Source of the DNA: Clostridia bacterium
Lineage (GTDB): Bacteria; Bacillota_A; Clostridia; Oscillospirales; CAG-272
Direction: 5' to 3'
Assembly: GCA_017936125.1 (NCBI GenBank)
Contig: JAGBGE010000016.1
Location: forward strand, 1 to 58,233
DNA length: 58,233 bases
A program made the translations under genes and the position numbers. The notes beneath the pieces were generated by a model that was given only the letters and a program-made list of their open reading frames with translations, made no database searches and was not told the origin of the DNA. Numbering within the stretch: the stretch's first letter is position 1; every line of letters starts with the position of its first letter. This document shows positions 1 through 8,017 of this stretch, piece by piece.

Positions 1-1
1 G

Positions 2-958
2 ATTATAGAAGGAATAGGCGCTGTTCTGTATATGCTCGTTTTCGTTCCCGAGTTCGGCGCGATGGGCATTTGGATATCGGTATTTAATTCGGTTTCCGCA
101 TTCTGCAACGCAGGCATTGATATAATCGCTGAAAACAGCCTTTGTAACTATGCAACGAATCCCCTAGTCAATATCGTAACATCGGCGCTCATCATTCTCG
201 GCGGTCTCGGTTATATCGTGTGGTGGGACGTGCTTCGTGTCGCTCGGAGCCGTTCGCCGAAGAACCGCAGGATATTCAGACATCTGACCCTGCACTCAAA
301 AATTGCGATTACCGTTACCGCAGGACTTGTTATCGTCGGCGCGATTCTTATATTTATTTTTGAGTACGCAAACCCGTTGACCATTGGAGAGATGTCCCTC
401 TTTGATAAAATTCAGGTGTCCTTCTTCCAATCTGTCACCACGAGAACCGCAGGCTTTGCCTCCGTTCCGCAAGAAAACCTGACGGACGCGTCTGCTGCTA
501 TATCAATCATTCTGATGCTCATCGGCGGTTCACCGGTTGGAACGGCAGGCGGTATGAAAACAGTAACCATTGCCGTGCTTCTCTGCTCAGCGTTTGCTAC
601 CATCAGAAACAAGAACAGCGCAACTCTGTTTGGTCGCCGCGTTTCCGAAGAATCGGTGAAAAAAGCAGTCGCCGTAGCGGTAACATTTCTTACAATTTGC
701 TCCGTATCAACAATACTTTTGATGGCAACGAGCAATGCATCTGCCCTTGACGCAGTCTATGAAACGGTCAGCGCGACGGCAACCGTCGGTCTTTCAAGAA
801 ATCTGACGGGGACGCTGAACACCTTTGGAAAGCTAATTATTATAGTAACAATGTATTTCGGCAGAGTAGGTCCCATTTCACTTGCGGTGGCGCTTGGCGG
901 AAAGAACGACAGTCAGAACGTCATTTCCGAGCCGACGGAAGATATCAGTATAGGATAA
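2..958 (+). CDS. ktrB: K+ uptake channel subunit KtrB/TrkH, 5'-truncated by window edge
   Basis: Integral-membrane ion-translocating subunit of a Ktr/Trk potassium uptake system. The frame is open from base 2 with no start in the window, so about 318 C-terminal residues are visible of a family usually near 450. Pore-loop features are recognisable in order: an FNSVSAFCNAGID filter segment near the start, TRTAGFASVP in the middle, the GGSPVGTAGGMKT intramembrane loop, and SATATVGLSRN near the end, each carrying the filter glycine. Hydrophobic helices alternate between them. The cytoplasmic gating partner KtrA follows 13 bases downstream, which makes the pair an operon. KtrB versus TrkH cannot be settled without the N-terminus. 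Confidence 0.93.
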   Translation: MIEGIGAVLYMLVFVPEFGAMGIWISVFNSVSAFCNAGIDIIAENSLCNYATNPLVNIVTSALIILGGLGYIVWWDVLRVARSRSPKNRRIFRHLTLHSKIAITVTAGLVIVGAILIFIFEYANPLTIGEMSLFDKIQVSFFQSVTTRTAGFASVPQENLTDASAAISIILMLIGGSPVGTAGGMKTVTIAVLLCSAFATIRNKNSATLFGRRVSEESVKKAVAVAVTFLTICSVSTILLMATSNASALDAVYETVSATATVGLSRNLTGTLNTFGKLIIIVTMYFGRVGPISLAVALGGKNDSQNVISEPTEDISIG

Positions 959-971
959 AGGAGAAAAAACA

Positions 972-1622
972 ATGAAAGCAAAGAAAACATACGCGGTCTT
1001 TGGACTTGGAAGATACGGAACAGCCGTGGCAAGAGAGCTTGTAGAGAATGGAATGGAGGTTATAGCCGTCGATGCCGAGGAAAAAATCGTCAACGATGCG
1101 GCAGCATATCTGCCGGTGTGCAAGTGCGCTGACGTTACCGATGCAGAGGTCATCTCCCGTCTTGGAATCGGCAATATTGACACCGTTATCGTTTGTATGG
1201 CTGGCAACCTTGAAGCAAGCGTAATGGCGATCACGCTTTGCAAGGAGGCAGGCGCTCGTACGGTTATCGCAAAATGCGCCAACGAGATGCAGCAAAAAAT
1301 ACTTCTTCGTGTAGGCGCGGATCAAGTAGTCTTTCCGGAGAACGAGTCGGGCATACGCCTTGCTAAGAATCTAATCAGCTCGGGCTTTATTGATATGATA
1401 TCTCTCTCGAAGGATGTATCAATGGTTGAGATTGACGTGAAGGACGAGTGGTGCGGTAAGAATCTGATCGAGTTAAATCTGCGTAAAAAATACGGCTTCA
1501 ATATCGTTGCCATCAAGAAAGGCGATAAGGTTAACGTTAATATAAATCCCGAGCTGGTGCTTGATGCGCAAACCACGCTGATCGTTATCGCGAATACGGC
1601 AAAATTGGGTAAATTAAAGTAA
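972..1622 (+). CDS. ktrA: K+ uptake regulatory subunit KtrA (TrkA-N / TrkA-C)
   Basis: Cytoplasmic RCK-type gating subunit that forms a ring on KtrB and responds to nucleotides. Residues 1-130 are a Rossmann fold with the dinucleotide motif FGLGRYGTAVAREL and the acidic residue at the end of beta-2 (VIAVD). Residues about 135-216 form the TrkA-C ligand domain. The 216-residue length is typical of KtrA; TrkA proteins with duplicated RCK units are about twice as long. The start is supported by AAAGGAG eight bases upstream. It is co-transcribed with the upstream channel gene. Confidence 0.94.
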   Translation: MKAKKTYAVFGLGRYGTAVARELVENGMEVIAVDAEEKIVNDAAAYLPVCKCADVTDAEVISRLGIGNIDTVIVCMAGNLEASVMAITLCKEAGARTVIAKCANEMQQKILLRVGADQVVFPENESGIRLAKNLISSGFIDMISLSKDVSMVEIDVKDEWCGKNLIELNLRKKYGFNIVAIKKGDKVNVNINPELVLDAQTTLIVIANTAKLGKLK

Positions 1623-1655
1623 GACCGTCAAATCCAATTTATCTGAAAGGTGTTT

Positions 1656-1745
1656 ATGAAATCTTTTGTTTGCAGCTTATGTCACAATGGAGTACTTGGC
1701 GGAGGATTATACCTTGATAGCACCTCGCTCCACTGTATACAATAA
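1656..1745 (+). pseudogene. 29-codon ORF, possible remnant of a small cysteine-containing protein
   Basis: A short frame with a good ribosome binding site (GAAAGG, six bases before ATG) encodes 29 residues starting MKSFVCSLCHNGVLGGG and ending at TAA. It carries a CSLC pair. I have an uncertain recollection of similar N-termini on longer clostridial proteins of about 80-90 residues; if that is right, this copy is truncated. It could equally be a genuine micro-protein. No family assignment is claimed. Confidence 0.3.
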
Positions 1746-1809
1746 GAAATAAACAAATTCCGATAAGTCGCGCAGTTTAAGAAATAACAATTTGCAAGTG
1801 AGCGTAAAA

Positions 1810-2553
1810 ATGAAATATATTGAATATGGAAAAGATTGTCATGATACAATTATTCTTCTGCACGGCGGTGGATTGTCGTGGTGGAATTACGAAGATGTAG
1901 CAAATGCGATTCAAAATAATTATCATATCATTTTACCTATACTGAACGGTCACGCCGAAAGCGACAAAGCTTTTACAACAATAGAGGATAATGCCAAGGA
2001 GATTATTGAATATATTGATGCGCACTGTGGCGGTTCGGTTTTGATGATTTGCGGTTTATCCTTGGGTGGACAGATTCTGTTAGAAATCTTATCAAAGCGG
2101 AAAGATATCTGCCAATATGCCATAGTTGAAAGCGCGCTTGTCAGACCGTCAAAACTAACGTATTATATGATTAAACCGGCATTTGGCAGCTGTTATGGCT
2201 TAATTAGGCATAAATGGTTTTCCAAGCTTCAATTCAAATCTCTAAAAATAAAAGAGAATTTGTTTGAGCATTATTTCAGAGATACTTGCGCGATTTCAAA
2301 AAAAGATATGATTGCGTTTTTGCAAGCCAACTCATTGTATTCTCTAAAAGAATCAATAAAGGAATGTACCGCAAAAGTGTATATATATGTCGGTGAAAAG
2401 GAAAATATTTCTATGCGAAAATCAGCCAAGGATATTCACAACGCCTTGCCACAGAGTACATTGCAGGTGCTGCCTAAACTGTATCACGGCGAATTTTCCA
2501 TAAACCGCGGAAACGATTACGCTCAAAAAATAAAAGATATCATCCGTATTTGA
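1810..2553 (+). CDS. Alpha/beta hydrolase family protein
   Basis: Probable serine hydrolase of the alpha/beta fold; the substrate is unknown. The oxyanion-hole stretch ILLHGGG lies near residue 15, the nucleophile elbow GLSLGG near residue 86, and a candidate catalytic histidine in LYHGEFS near the C-terminus. I chose the ATG at 1810; a TTG at 1792 would add six residues, and neither has a strong ribosome binding site. The gene is clearly richer in A/T and in AAA/ATT codons than the ktr genes before it or the operon after it, which suggests separate acquisition. It stands alone and ends just before a bidirectional terminator. Confidence 0.8.
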   Translation: MKYIEYGKDCHDTIILLHGGGLSWWNYEDVANAIQNNYHIILPILNGHAESDKAFTTIEDNAKEIIEYIDAHCGGSVLMICGLSLGGQILLEILSKRKDICQYAIVESALVRPSKLTYYMIKPAFGSCYGLIRHKWFSKLQFKSLKIKENLFEHYFRDTCAISKKDMIAFLQANSLYSLKESIKECTAKVYIYVGEKENISMRKSAKDIHNALPQSTLQVLPKLYHGEFSINRGNDYAQKIKDIIRI

Positions 2554-2598
2554 CAAATTCCAATAGGTAGATACATAACAATTTATAAAGATAAAAAA

Positions 2599-2625
2599 GA
2601 CCGGCGAAATTTCGCCGGTCTTTTT
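2599..2625. terminator. Bidirectional intrinsic terminator between hydrolase and TCA operon
   Basis: Perfect 22-bp inverted repeat (GACCGGCGAAA paired with TTTCGCCGGTC) followed by TTTTT on the plus strand and preceded by an A-run that gives a U-tract on the minus strand. It can end both the convergent hydrolase and isocitrate dehydrogenase transcripts. Confidence 0.92.
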
Positions 2626-2642
2626 GCTGGAAGGTCTGTTTA

Positions 2643-3812
2643 TCAAAGCTTTTCGAGCGTTTCCATAACGTAGTCGCCGAATGCCTCGCAGGTCGCGCCT
2701 GTGTCACGGCCGGTGATAACGAGCTTCTTTTCCTCAAAGGTACAGATGTCAAGCGCGCGCTCGAGCTTGTCTGCTCTGTCCTGATAGCCGATGTGCGAGA
2801 GAAGCATTACTGACGCGCGGAGCATCGAGCAGGGGTCAGCGTAAATTGCTCTGCCCTCTCTTACCATTCTGGGCGCGGAGCCGTGAATAGCCTCGAACAT
2901 CGCATATTTCTTACCCACGTTAGCGCAGCCTGCGGTGCCTACGCCGCCCTGGAACTCTGCCGCCTCGTCGGAGATAATATCACCGTAAAGGTTGGGGAGA
3001 AGGAGAATCTGGAAGTCCTTTCTGCGCTTCTGGTCAACGAGCTTCGCAGTCATAATATCAGCGTACCACTCATCTGTCGTAATCTCGGGGTAAAGAGCCG
3101 CAACCTTGTGGCAGTCCTCGAGGAAATTACCGTCGGTGGTCTTAATGATATTCGCCTTGGTAACGAGAGAAACTCTCGTTCTGCCGTTCTTTCTGGCATA
3201 ATCGTACGCGATTCTCGCGATTCTGTCAGAGCCCTGCTTGGTGGTAACGGTAAAGTCAACCGCAAGATCCTCGGTAACGTTGAAGCCCGACGAGCCAACC
3301 GCGTAGCCGCCCTCGGTATTCTCACGGAAGATGCACCAGTTGATTCCTTCCTCGGGAACCTTTACGGGACGGATATTGGCAAAGAGGTCGAGCGCCTTAC
3401 GCATAGCGACGTTGGCAGACTCGATATTAGGCATACCGTCACCCTTCTGGGGAGTGGTTGTCAGGCCCTTGAGAATGATGTCGCAGGACTTCAAATCTGC
3501 GAGAACGTCATCGGGAATAGCCTTGCCGCAAGCAATACGGTTCTCTATGGTCAAGCCGTCGATGTCCTTGAACTCAACCTTGCCCGACTCAACGAGATCA
3601 GCGAGCATAAACTTGAGTACTCTTGCCGCCTCCTTGGTAATAATCGGACCTATGCCGTCGCCGCCGCAAACGCCAATCTTAATCGTATCTATTGCCGCAT
3701 AGTCGGTGAAATCACCCTGCGCCTTCATATCCTCTACACGAGCGAGCTGGCTTTCAAGAATTTTTCTGAATTTTGCGCAAGCCTCGTCGAGATTCTTTGT
3801 GTAATCTATCAT
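2643..3812 (-). CDS. icd: Isocitrate dehydrogenase (isocitrate/isopropylmalate dehydrogenase family)
   Basis: Oxidative decarboxylation of isocitrate to 2-oxoglutarate in the cytoplasm. The protein has 389 residues. The substrate-binding segment reads SANVAMRKALDLFANIRPVK; the serine and asparagine there are typical of isocitrate rather than isopropylmalate enzymes. The metal-binding stretch NLYGDIISDEAAE and the cofactor-loop motif EAIHGSAP are present. I do not assign NAD versus NADP with confidence. It is the last gene of the Re-citrate synthase / GntR / aconitase operon, 32 bases after aconitase, and the context makes isocitrate by far the most likely substrate. A bidirectional terminator follows. 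Confidence 0.92.
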   Translation of the reverse strand: MIDYTKNLDEACAKFRKILESQLARVEDMKAQGDFTDYAAIDTIKIGVCGGDGIGPIITKEAARVLKFMLADLVESGKVEFKDIDGLTIENRIACGKAIPDDVLADLKSCDIILKGLTTTPQKGDGMPNIESANVAMRKALDLFANIRPVKVPEEGINWCIFRENTEGGYAVGSSGFNVTEDLAVDFTVTTKQGSDRIARIAYDYARKNGRTRVSLVTKANIIKTTDGNFLEDCHKVAALYPEITTDEWYADIMTAKLVDQKRRKDFQILLLPNLYGDIISDEAAEFQGGVGTAGCANVGKKYAMFEAIHGSAPRMVREGRAIYADPCSMLRASVMLLSHIGYQDRADKLERALDICTFEEKKLVITGRDTGATCEAFGDYVMETLEKL

Positions 3813-3844
3813 TTTTGTAAACCTTCCTTTGCAATTTATAACTT

Positions 3845-5776
3845 TTAACCCTTTAACTTGGTGTAATTAAGCGTTCCGCCTGCGAGGAGAATTTCTCTCT
3901 GTCTTTCAGAAAGAGTGAGAACGAGAGGAATGCTTTCGCCTGTTTTCTTGACGGTGAGGTACGCCTTGTCGCCCTTTTCGATAGCCGACTTAAAGCCCTC
4001 GACTGCTATCTCGTCGCCCTCTGCAATCCTGTCGTAGTCGCTCTCATTTTCAAGCGTCATAGGCACGATACCGAAGTTAATAAGATTCGCCATATGGATT
4101 CTCGCAAAGCTCTTTGCGATTACAGCCTTGACTCCGAGATAAAGCGGAACGAGCGCCGCGTGCTCACGCGACGAGCCCTGACCGTAGTTCTGACCGCCGA
4201 GGATTACTCCGCCGCCCTTCGCCTTTGCTCTCTCGGGGAAATCCTTGTCACAGACGGTGAAGCAGAACTCCGAGAGCTTCGGAACGTTCGAGCGATAAGG
4301 CAGAATCTTCGCGCCCGCGGGCATAATATGGTCGGTGGTGATATTGTCGCCAACCTTGAGGATAAGCTCGCACTCAAGATTCTCGTCAGGGGCTTTACCC
4401 TTGGGAATCGGCTTGATATTCGGTCCGCGCTCAACAGTGAGAGTCTTTGCGTCCTCTACCGATGCGGGAAGCTCGATAAGGTTATCGTTAATAGTGAACA
4501 GCTCTGGGAGAGTGATTTTCGGTGCTACACCGAGCTTCGTGGGGTCGGTGAACACGCCTGCTACCGCGGAAGCGGCAGCCGTTTCGGGTGAAACGAGATA
4601 TACGCTTGCATCGGCAGTGCCCGAGCGAGCGAGGAAGTTACGGTTGAAGGTACGCAGGCTGACACCCTTTGACTTAGGCGAGAAGCCCATACCGATGCAA
4701 GGACCGCAAGCGCATTCGAGGATTCTCGCGCCCGCTGCAATAAGGTCGGCAAGCGCTCCGCACTCTGCAAGCATAGTGTAAACCTGCTTTGAGCCGGGAG
4801 AAATCGAGAGAGAAACGTCGGGATGAACCGTCTTGCCCTTAAGCATTGCCGCAACTGTAAGAAGGTCGGCAAGCGAGGAGTTGGTGCAGGAGCCGATACA
4901 AACCTGGTCTATCTTCATACCGTCAAGCTCTGATACCGACTTAACGTTATCGGGGCTGTGAGGGCAAGCCGCAAGCGGCTTGAGAGCCGAAAGGTCAATG
5001 GTATATTCCGCATCGTATACTGCGTCGGCATCGGGAGCTAGAGGTGTGTAATCCGCCTCGCGCTTCTGCGCCTTTAAGAACTTATATGTTTCCTCGTCAG
5101 AGGGGAAAATCGAGCTGGTTGCTCCAAGCTCCGCGCCCATATTGGTGATTGTGGCACGCTGGGGAACCGAAAGAGTCTTAACACCTTCGCCCGAATACTC
5201 GATAACTGCGCCAACGCCGCCCTTAACGCCGAGAATGCGAAGCACCTCGAGGATAATATCCTTCGCGCCAACGTAGTCCGAAAGCGCGCCGACAAGGTTA
5301 ACCTTGATAACCCTCGGCATAGTGATGTAATAAGCTCCGCCGCCCATAGCAACCGCTACGTCAAGACCGCCTGCGCCCATACCGAGCATACCGATACCGC
5401 CCGCGGTGGGTGTGTGGCTGTCCGAGCCGATAAGCGTCTTGCCGGGTATACCGAAGCGCTCAAGATGCACCTGATGGCAGATACCGTTACCGGGACGGGA
5501 GAATCTGAGGCCGTGCTTTTTCGCAACCGTCTGAATATATCTGTGATCGTCGGCATTCTCGAATCCCGACTGAAGCGTGTTGTGGTCGATGTAGGCAACC
5601 GAAAGCTCGGTCTTTACTCTGTCTATCTCCATAGCCTCGAGCTGAAGATATGCCATCGTGCCCGTAGCGTCCTGCGTAAGAGTCTGGTCTATGCGAAGAC
5701 CTATCTCCTCGCCTGCCTTCATTTCTCCTGTGAGGAGATGATTTTTGATTATTTTCTGTACAATTGAGTATCCCAT
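3845..5776 (-). CDS. acn: Aconitate hydratase (aconitase)
   Basis: Isomerises citrate to isocitrate through cis-aconitate using a [4Fe-4S] cluster. Length 643 residues, the compact form common in Clostridia. The cluster cysteines are visible in CIGSCTNSS and CACGPCIGMG, and the swivel-domain motif GQNYGQGSSREHAAL is present near residue 535. The start lies five bases after the GntR gene, so the two are probably translationally linked. It converts the product of the upstream Re-citrate synthase into the substrate of the downstream dehydrogenase. Confidence 0.96.
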   Translation of the reverse strand: MGYSIVQKIIKNHLLTGEMKAGEEIGLRIDQTLTQDATGTMAYLQLEAMEIDRVKTELSVAYIDHNTLQSGFENADDHRYIQTVAKKHGLRFSRPGNGICHQVHLERFGIPGKTLIGSDSHTPTAGGIGMLGMGAGGLDVAVAMGGGAYYITMPRVIKVNLVGALSDYVGAKDIILEVLRILGVKGGVGAVIEYSGEGVKTLSVPQRATITNMGAELGATSSIFPSDEETYKFLKAQKREADYTPLAPDADAVYDAEYTIDLSALKPLAACPHSPDNVKSVSELDGMKIDQVCIGSCTNSSLADLLTVAAMLKGKTVHPDVSLSISPGSKQVYTMLAECGALADLIAAGARILECACGPCIGMGFSPKSKGVSLRTFNRNFLARSGTADASVYLVSPETAAASAVAGVFTDPTKLGVAPKITLPELFTINDNLIELPASVEDAKTLTVERGPNIKPIPKGKAPDENLECELILKVGDNITTDHIMPAGAKILPYRSNVPKLSEFCFTVCDKDFPERAKAKGGGVILGGQNYGQGSSREHAALVPLYLGVKAVIAKSFARIHMANLINFGIVPMTLENESDYDRIAEGDEIAVEGFKSAIEKGDKAYLTVKKTGESIPLVLTLSERQREILLAGGTLNYTKLKG

Positions 5777-5781
5777 TTGCT

Positions 5782-6441
5782 TTATCCCTCCGAATCGGTG
5801 ACGGCAAGTAGATTTTCAAGCGCCGCACCAATGTGAAGCGAGGTGAGTCTGTCTGCTGCGTCGGCATCGTGCTGCTCGAGCGCCGCGAGAATTTCTCTAT
5901 GCTCGCTTATTGATTTTTCCAGTCTGCCCTCTACGGCTATGGAACGCTTTCTGTAAAACTGAATGTTCCTGTGAAGCTCCGAGAGAGTCTTGTAGAGCAG
6001 ACGGTTGCCCGACGCTCTGTAAATTATATTATGGAACTCCGAGTCAAGCTCCTTTATATGCTCGGTGTCCTGCTTTTTGATGTAAAACTCGGCAAGCTCA
6101 ATAGAGTCGCGAAGTCTCTCAATATCCTCGTCGGATATTCTCTCCGCCGCCTCTCTTGAAGCAAGGCCCTCAAGACGCATACGGATTTTGTAAATATCCA
6201 CAAGCTCCTCACGGCCGATTCCGATAACCACAGCGCCCCTGTTGGGAACTATCTCGATAAGTCCCTCCTCGGCAAGACGGTGCAATGCGCCTCTAAGGGG
6301 AGTACGGCTCACTCCGTGTCTTGCAGAAAGCGCAACCTCGGTGAGAGTCTCGCCCTTTTTGAGCTGACCTGCAAGTATCTCCTCCTCAAGAGCGAGGAAC
6401 ACTCGCTCCTCAAGCGATTGTGCGTTACCTCCTACTATCAT
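5782..6441 (-). CDS. GntR-family transcriptional regulator, FCD subfamily
   Basis: DNA-binding regulator of 219 residues. The N-terminal winged helix (about 8-75) contains SRTPLRGALHRLAEEGL, the usual GntR recognition helix. The C-terminal FCD domain shows the metal/ligand residues as D and H in DSEFHNIIYRASG, H in SISEHREIL and H in LHIGAAL. It sits inside the operon it probably controls: its ATG overlaps the citrate synthase stop codon by four bases. A TTGTATACAA palindrome typical of FCD regulators lies at the operon transcription start. The effector is unknown; a di- or tricarboxylate such as citrate would fit the family and context, but this is inference. Confidence 0.92.
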   Translation of the reverse strand: MIVGGNAQSLEERVFLALEEEILAGQLKKGETLTEVALSARHGVSRTPLRGALHRLAEEGLIEIVPNRGAVVIGIGREELVDIYKIRMRLEGLASREAAERISDEDIERLRDSIELAEFYIKKQDTEHIKELDSEFHNIIYRASGNRLLYKTLSELHRNIQFYRKRSIAVEGRLEKSISEHREILAALEQHDADAADRLTSLHIGAALENLLAVTDSEG

Positions 6442-7817
6442 ATCTCTGTTCCTTTCAGACGAGGATAGTAGAAGTCGATAATCTGCATAAGCTCATCGTT
6501 ACCCATAACGGTAGTTCTGCCGTCATCGTAAAGTCGGTCAATTTCCTCCTTAATCTTCACGACGATGGGCGACTGCTTTGTAACCGCGCTATCGCCCGAA
6601 AGACCAAGATGCTTGTTGACCCAATAAGCAATTCCCGCAAGGCCTGACGTATTGGAAATAGCGACCTCGGGCGGACGGTTGAGTATCTTGTCGGTGTCGA
6701 AGATGTTGTATATCTCCATATCCTTCATAAGTCCGTCAGCGTGAATGCCCGCGCGGGTAAGATTGAACGCAGAGCCAACAAAGGGAGTCATAGGCGGAAT
6801 CTCATAGCCAAGCTCCTTTTCAAAATACTCGGCAATCTCGGTGATAGCCGTAGTATCCATTCCGTCAAGCGTTCCGCGAAGAGCTGCGTACTCCATAACC
6901 ATAGCCTCAAGAGGAATATTACCCGTTCTCTCACCTATGCCGAGCAGCGAGCAGTTGACAGCCGATGCGCCGTAAAGCCAAGCGTTGACCGCATTGGTTA
7001 CACCGTGATAGAAGTCGTTGTGGCCGTGCCACTCGAGCATATCCGAGGGAACGTCAGCGTAGTGGTGCAGACCGTAAACTATGCCGGGAACGCTTCTCGG
7101 AAGCGCAACGCCGGGGTAGGAAACGCCGTAGCCCATAGTGTCGCACATTCTTATCTTGACAGGAATATTCGCCTCGGCGGAAAGCTCGTGAAGCGCGTTT
7201 ACAAAAGGAACGACGAAGCCGTAGAAATCAGCTCTCGTGATATCCTCAAGGTGACATCTCGGGCGAATACCCGCATCAAACGCGCGCTTTACAACGCCGA
7301 GATAATGGTCGAGCGCCTCCTGACGAGAGAGACCAAGCTTCTTGAATATATGGTAATCCGAGCAGGATACGAGAATTCCCGTCTCCTTGATTCCTATATC
7401 GTGAACAAGCTCGAAGTCCTCCTTCTTTGCTCTTATCCAGGTGGTAACCTCGGGGAATTCGTAGCCAAGCTCCATGCACTTATATACGGCATCTCTATCC
7501 TTCTTCGTATAAACGAAGAACTCCGACTGACGCACGATTCCCTTCGGACCGCCAAGACGGTGAATCATCTTATACAGTTCTACTATCTGACTCGCGGTAT
7601 AGGGAGCGCGCGACTGCTGACCGTCACGGAAGGTCGTGTCGGTTATCCAGATTTCGTCGGGCATACAGAGAGGAACTCGACGGTGGTTGAAGGCAACCTT
7701 CGGCACCTCGTCATAGGGGTAAATCTCTCTGTACAAATTCGGCTCGTCAACGTCCTGCAAGGAATATTTGTACTGCGACTGCTCGAGTAGATTTGTGTGT
7801 TTATTCTTATCAATCAT
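6438..7817 (-). CDS. Re-type citrate synthase (DRE-TIM metallolyase family)
   Basis: Predicted to condense acetyl-CoA with oxaloacetate to citrate, with the stereospecificity opposite to ordinary citrate synthase. The 459-residue protein belongs to the homocitrate/isopropylmalate synthase superfamily: DTTFRDGQQSRAPYT near residue 60 is the metal and substrate motif, and EWHGHNDF near residue 264 supplies the HxH metal ligands. Overall sequence and length resemble the Re-citrate synthase described from Clostridium kluyveri; this is recognition from memory, not a search. Being followed by aconitase and isocitrate dehydrogenase strongly favours citrate over homocitrate or isopropylmalate. First gene of the operon, driven by the promoter at 7876-7905. 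Confidence 0.87.
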   Translation of the reverse strand: MIDKNKHTNLLEQSQYKYSLQDVDEPNLYREIYPYDEVPKVAFNHRRVPLCMPDEIWITDTTFRDGQQSRAPYTASQIVELYKMIHRLGGPKGIVRQSEFFVYTKKDRDAVYKCMELGYEFPEVTTWIRAKKEDFELVHDIGIKETGILVSCSDYHIFKKLGLSRQEALDHYLGVVKRAFDAGIRPRCHLEDITRADFYGFVVPFVNALHELSAEANIPVKIRMCDTMGYGVSYPGVALPRSVPGIVYGLHHYADVPSDMLEWHGHNDFYHGVTNAVNAWLYGASAVNCSLLGIGERTGNIPLEAMVMEYAALRGTLDGMDTTAITEIAEYFEKELGYEIPPMTPFVGSAFNLTRAGIHADGLMKDMEIYNIFDTDKILNRPPEVAISNTSGLAGIAYWVNKHLGLSGDSAVTKQSPIVVKIKEEIDRLYDDGRTTVMGNDELMQIIDFYYPRLKGTEI

Positions 7818-7856
7818 ATTTTCTGTTTTCCTTTCAGTAGGAATAAGATTGTATTC

Positions 7857-7866
7857 TTGTATACAA
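7857..7866. promoter_or_regulatory. Candidate GntR operator (TTGTATACAA)
   Basis: Perfect 10-bp palindrome TTGTATACAA, nested in a wider inverted repeat ATTGTAT-N6-ATACAAT (7848-7867). It lies just downstream of the predicted transcription start of the citrate synthase operon. The motif matches the general form of FCD-GntR operators, and the operon encodes such a regulator, so autorepression is likely. Confidence 0.7.
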
Positions 7867-7875
7867 TTTATTGCT

Positions 7876-7905
7876 ATTATACTATAAAATAATAATTACT
7901 GTCAA
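7876..7905 (-). promoter_or_regulatory. Promoter of the Re-citrate synthase operon
   Basis: On the minus strand, -35 TTGACA (7905-7900) and -10 TATAAT (7881-7876) are separated by 18 bases; both hexamers are perfect consensus. The start point should fall near 7869, directly beside the operator. Confidence 0.85.
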
Positions 7906-7985
7906 TAGAATTTATAAAAAAATAAATCATAAATTAGAATAAAGATTAGCATTATTAGATTTTATCATAGTGTAGCTATATAGAA

Positions 7986-8011
7986 GGCTCGGACAAATAA
8001 ATGCCCGAGCC
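7986..8011 (-). terminator. Hairpin after the radical SAM pair
   Basis: Stem GGCTCGG / CCGAGCC with an 12-base loop lies just after the stop codon of the HemN-like gene. The T-tract on the minus strand is weak, so termination efficiency is uncertain. Confidence 0.55.
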
Positions 8012-8017
8012 GGAATT

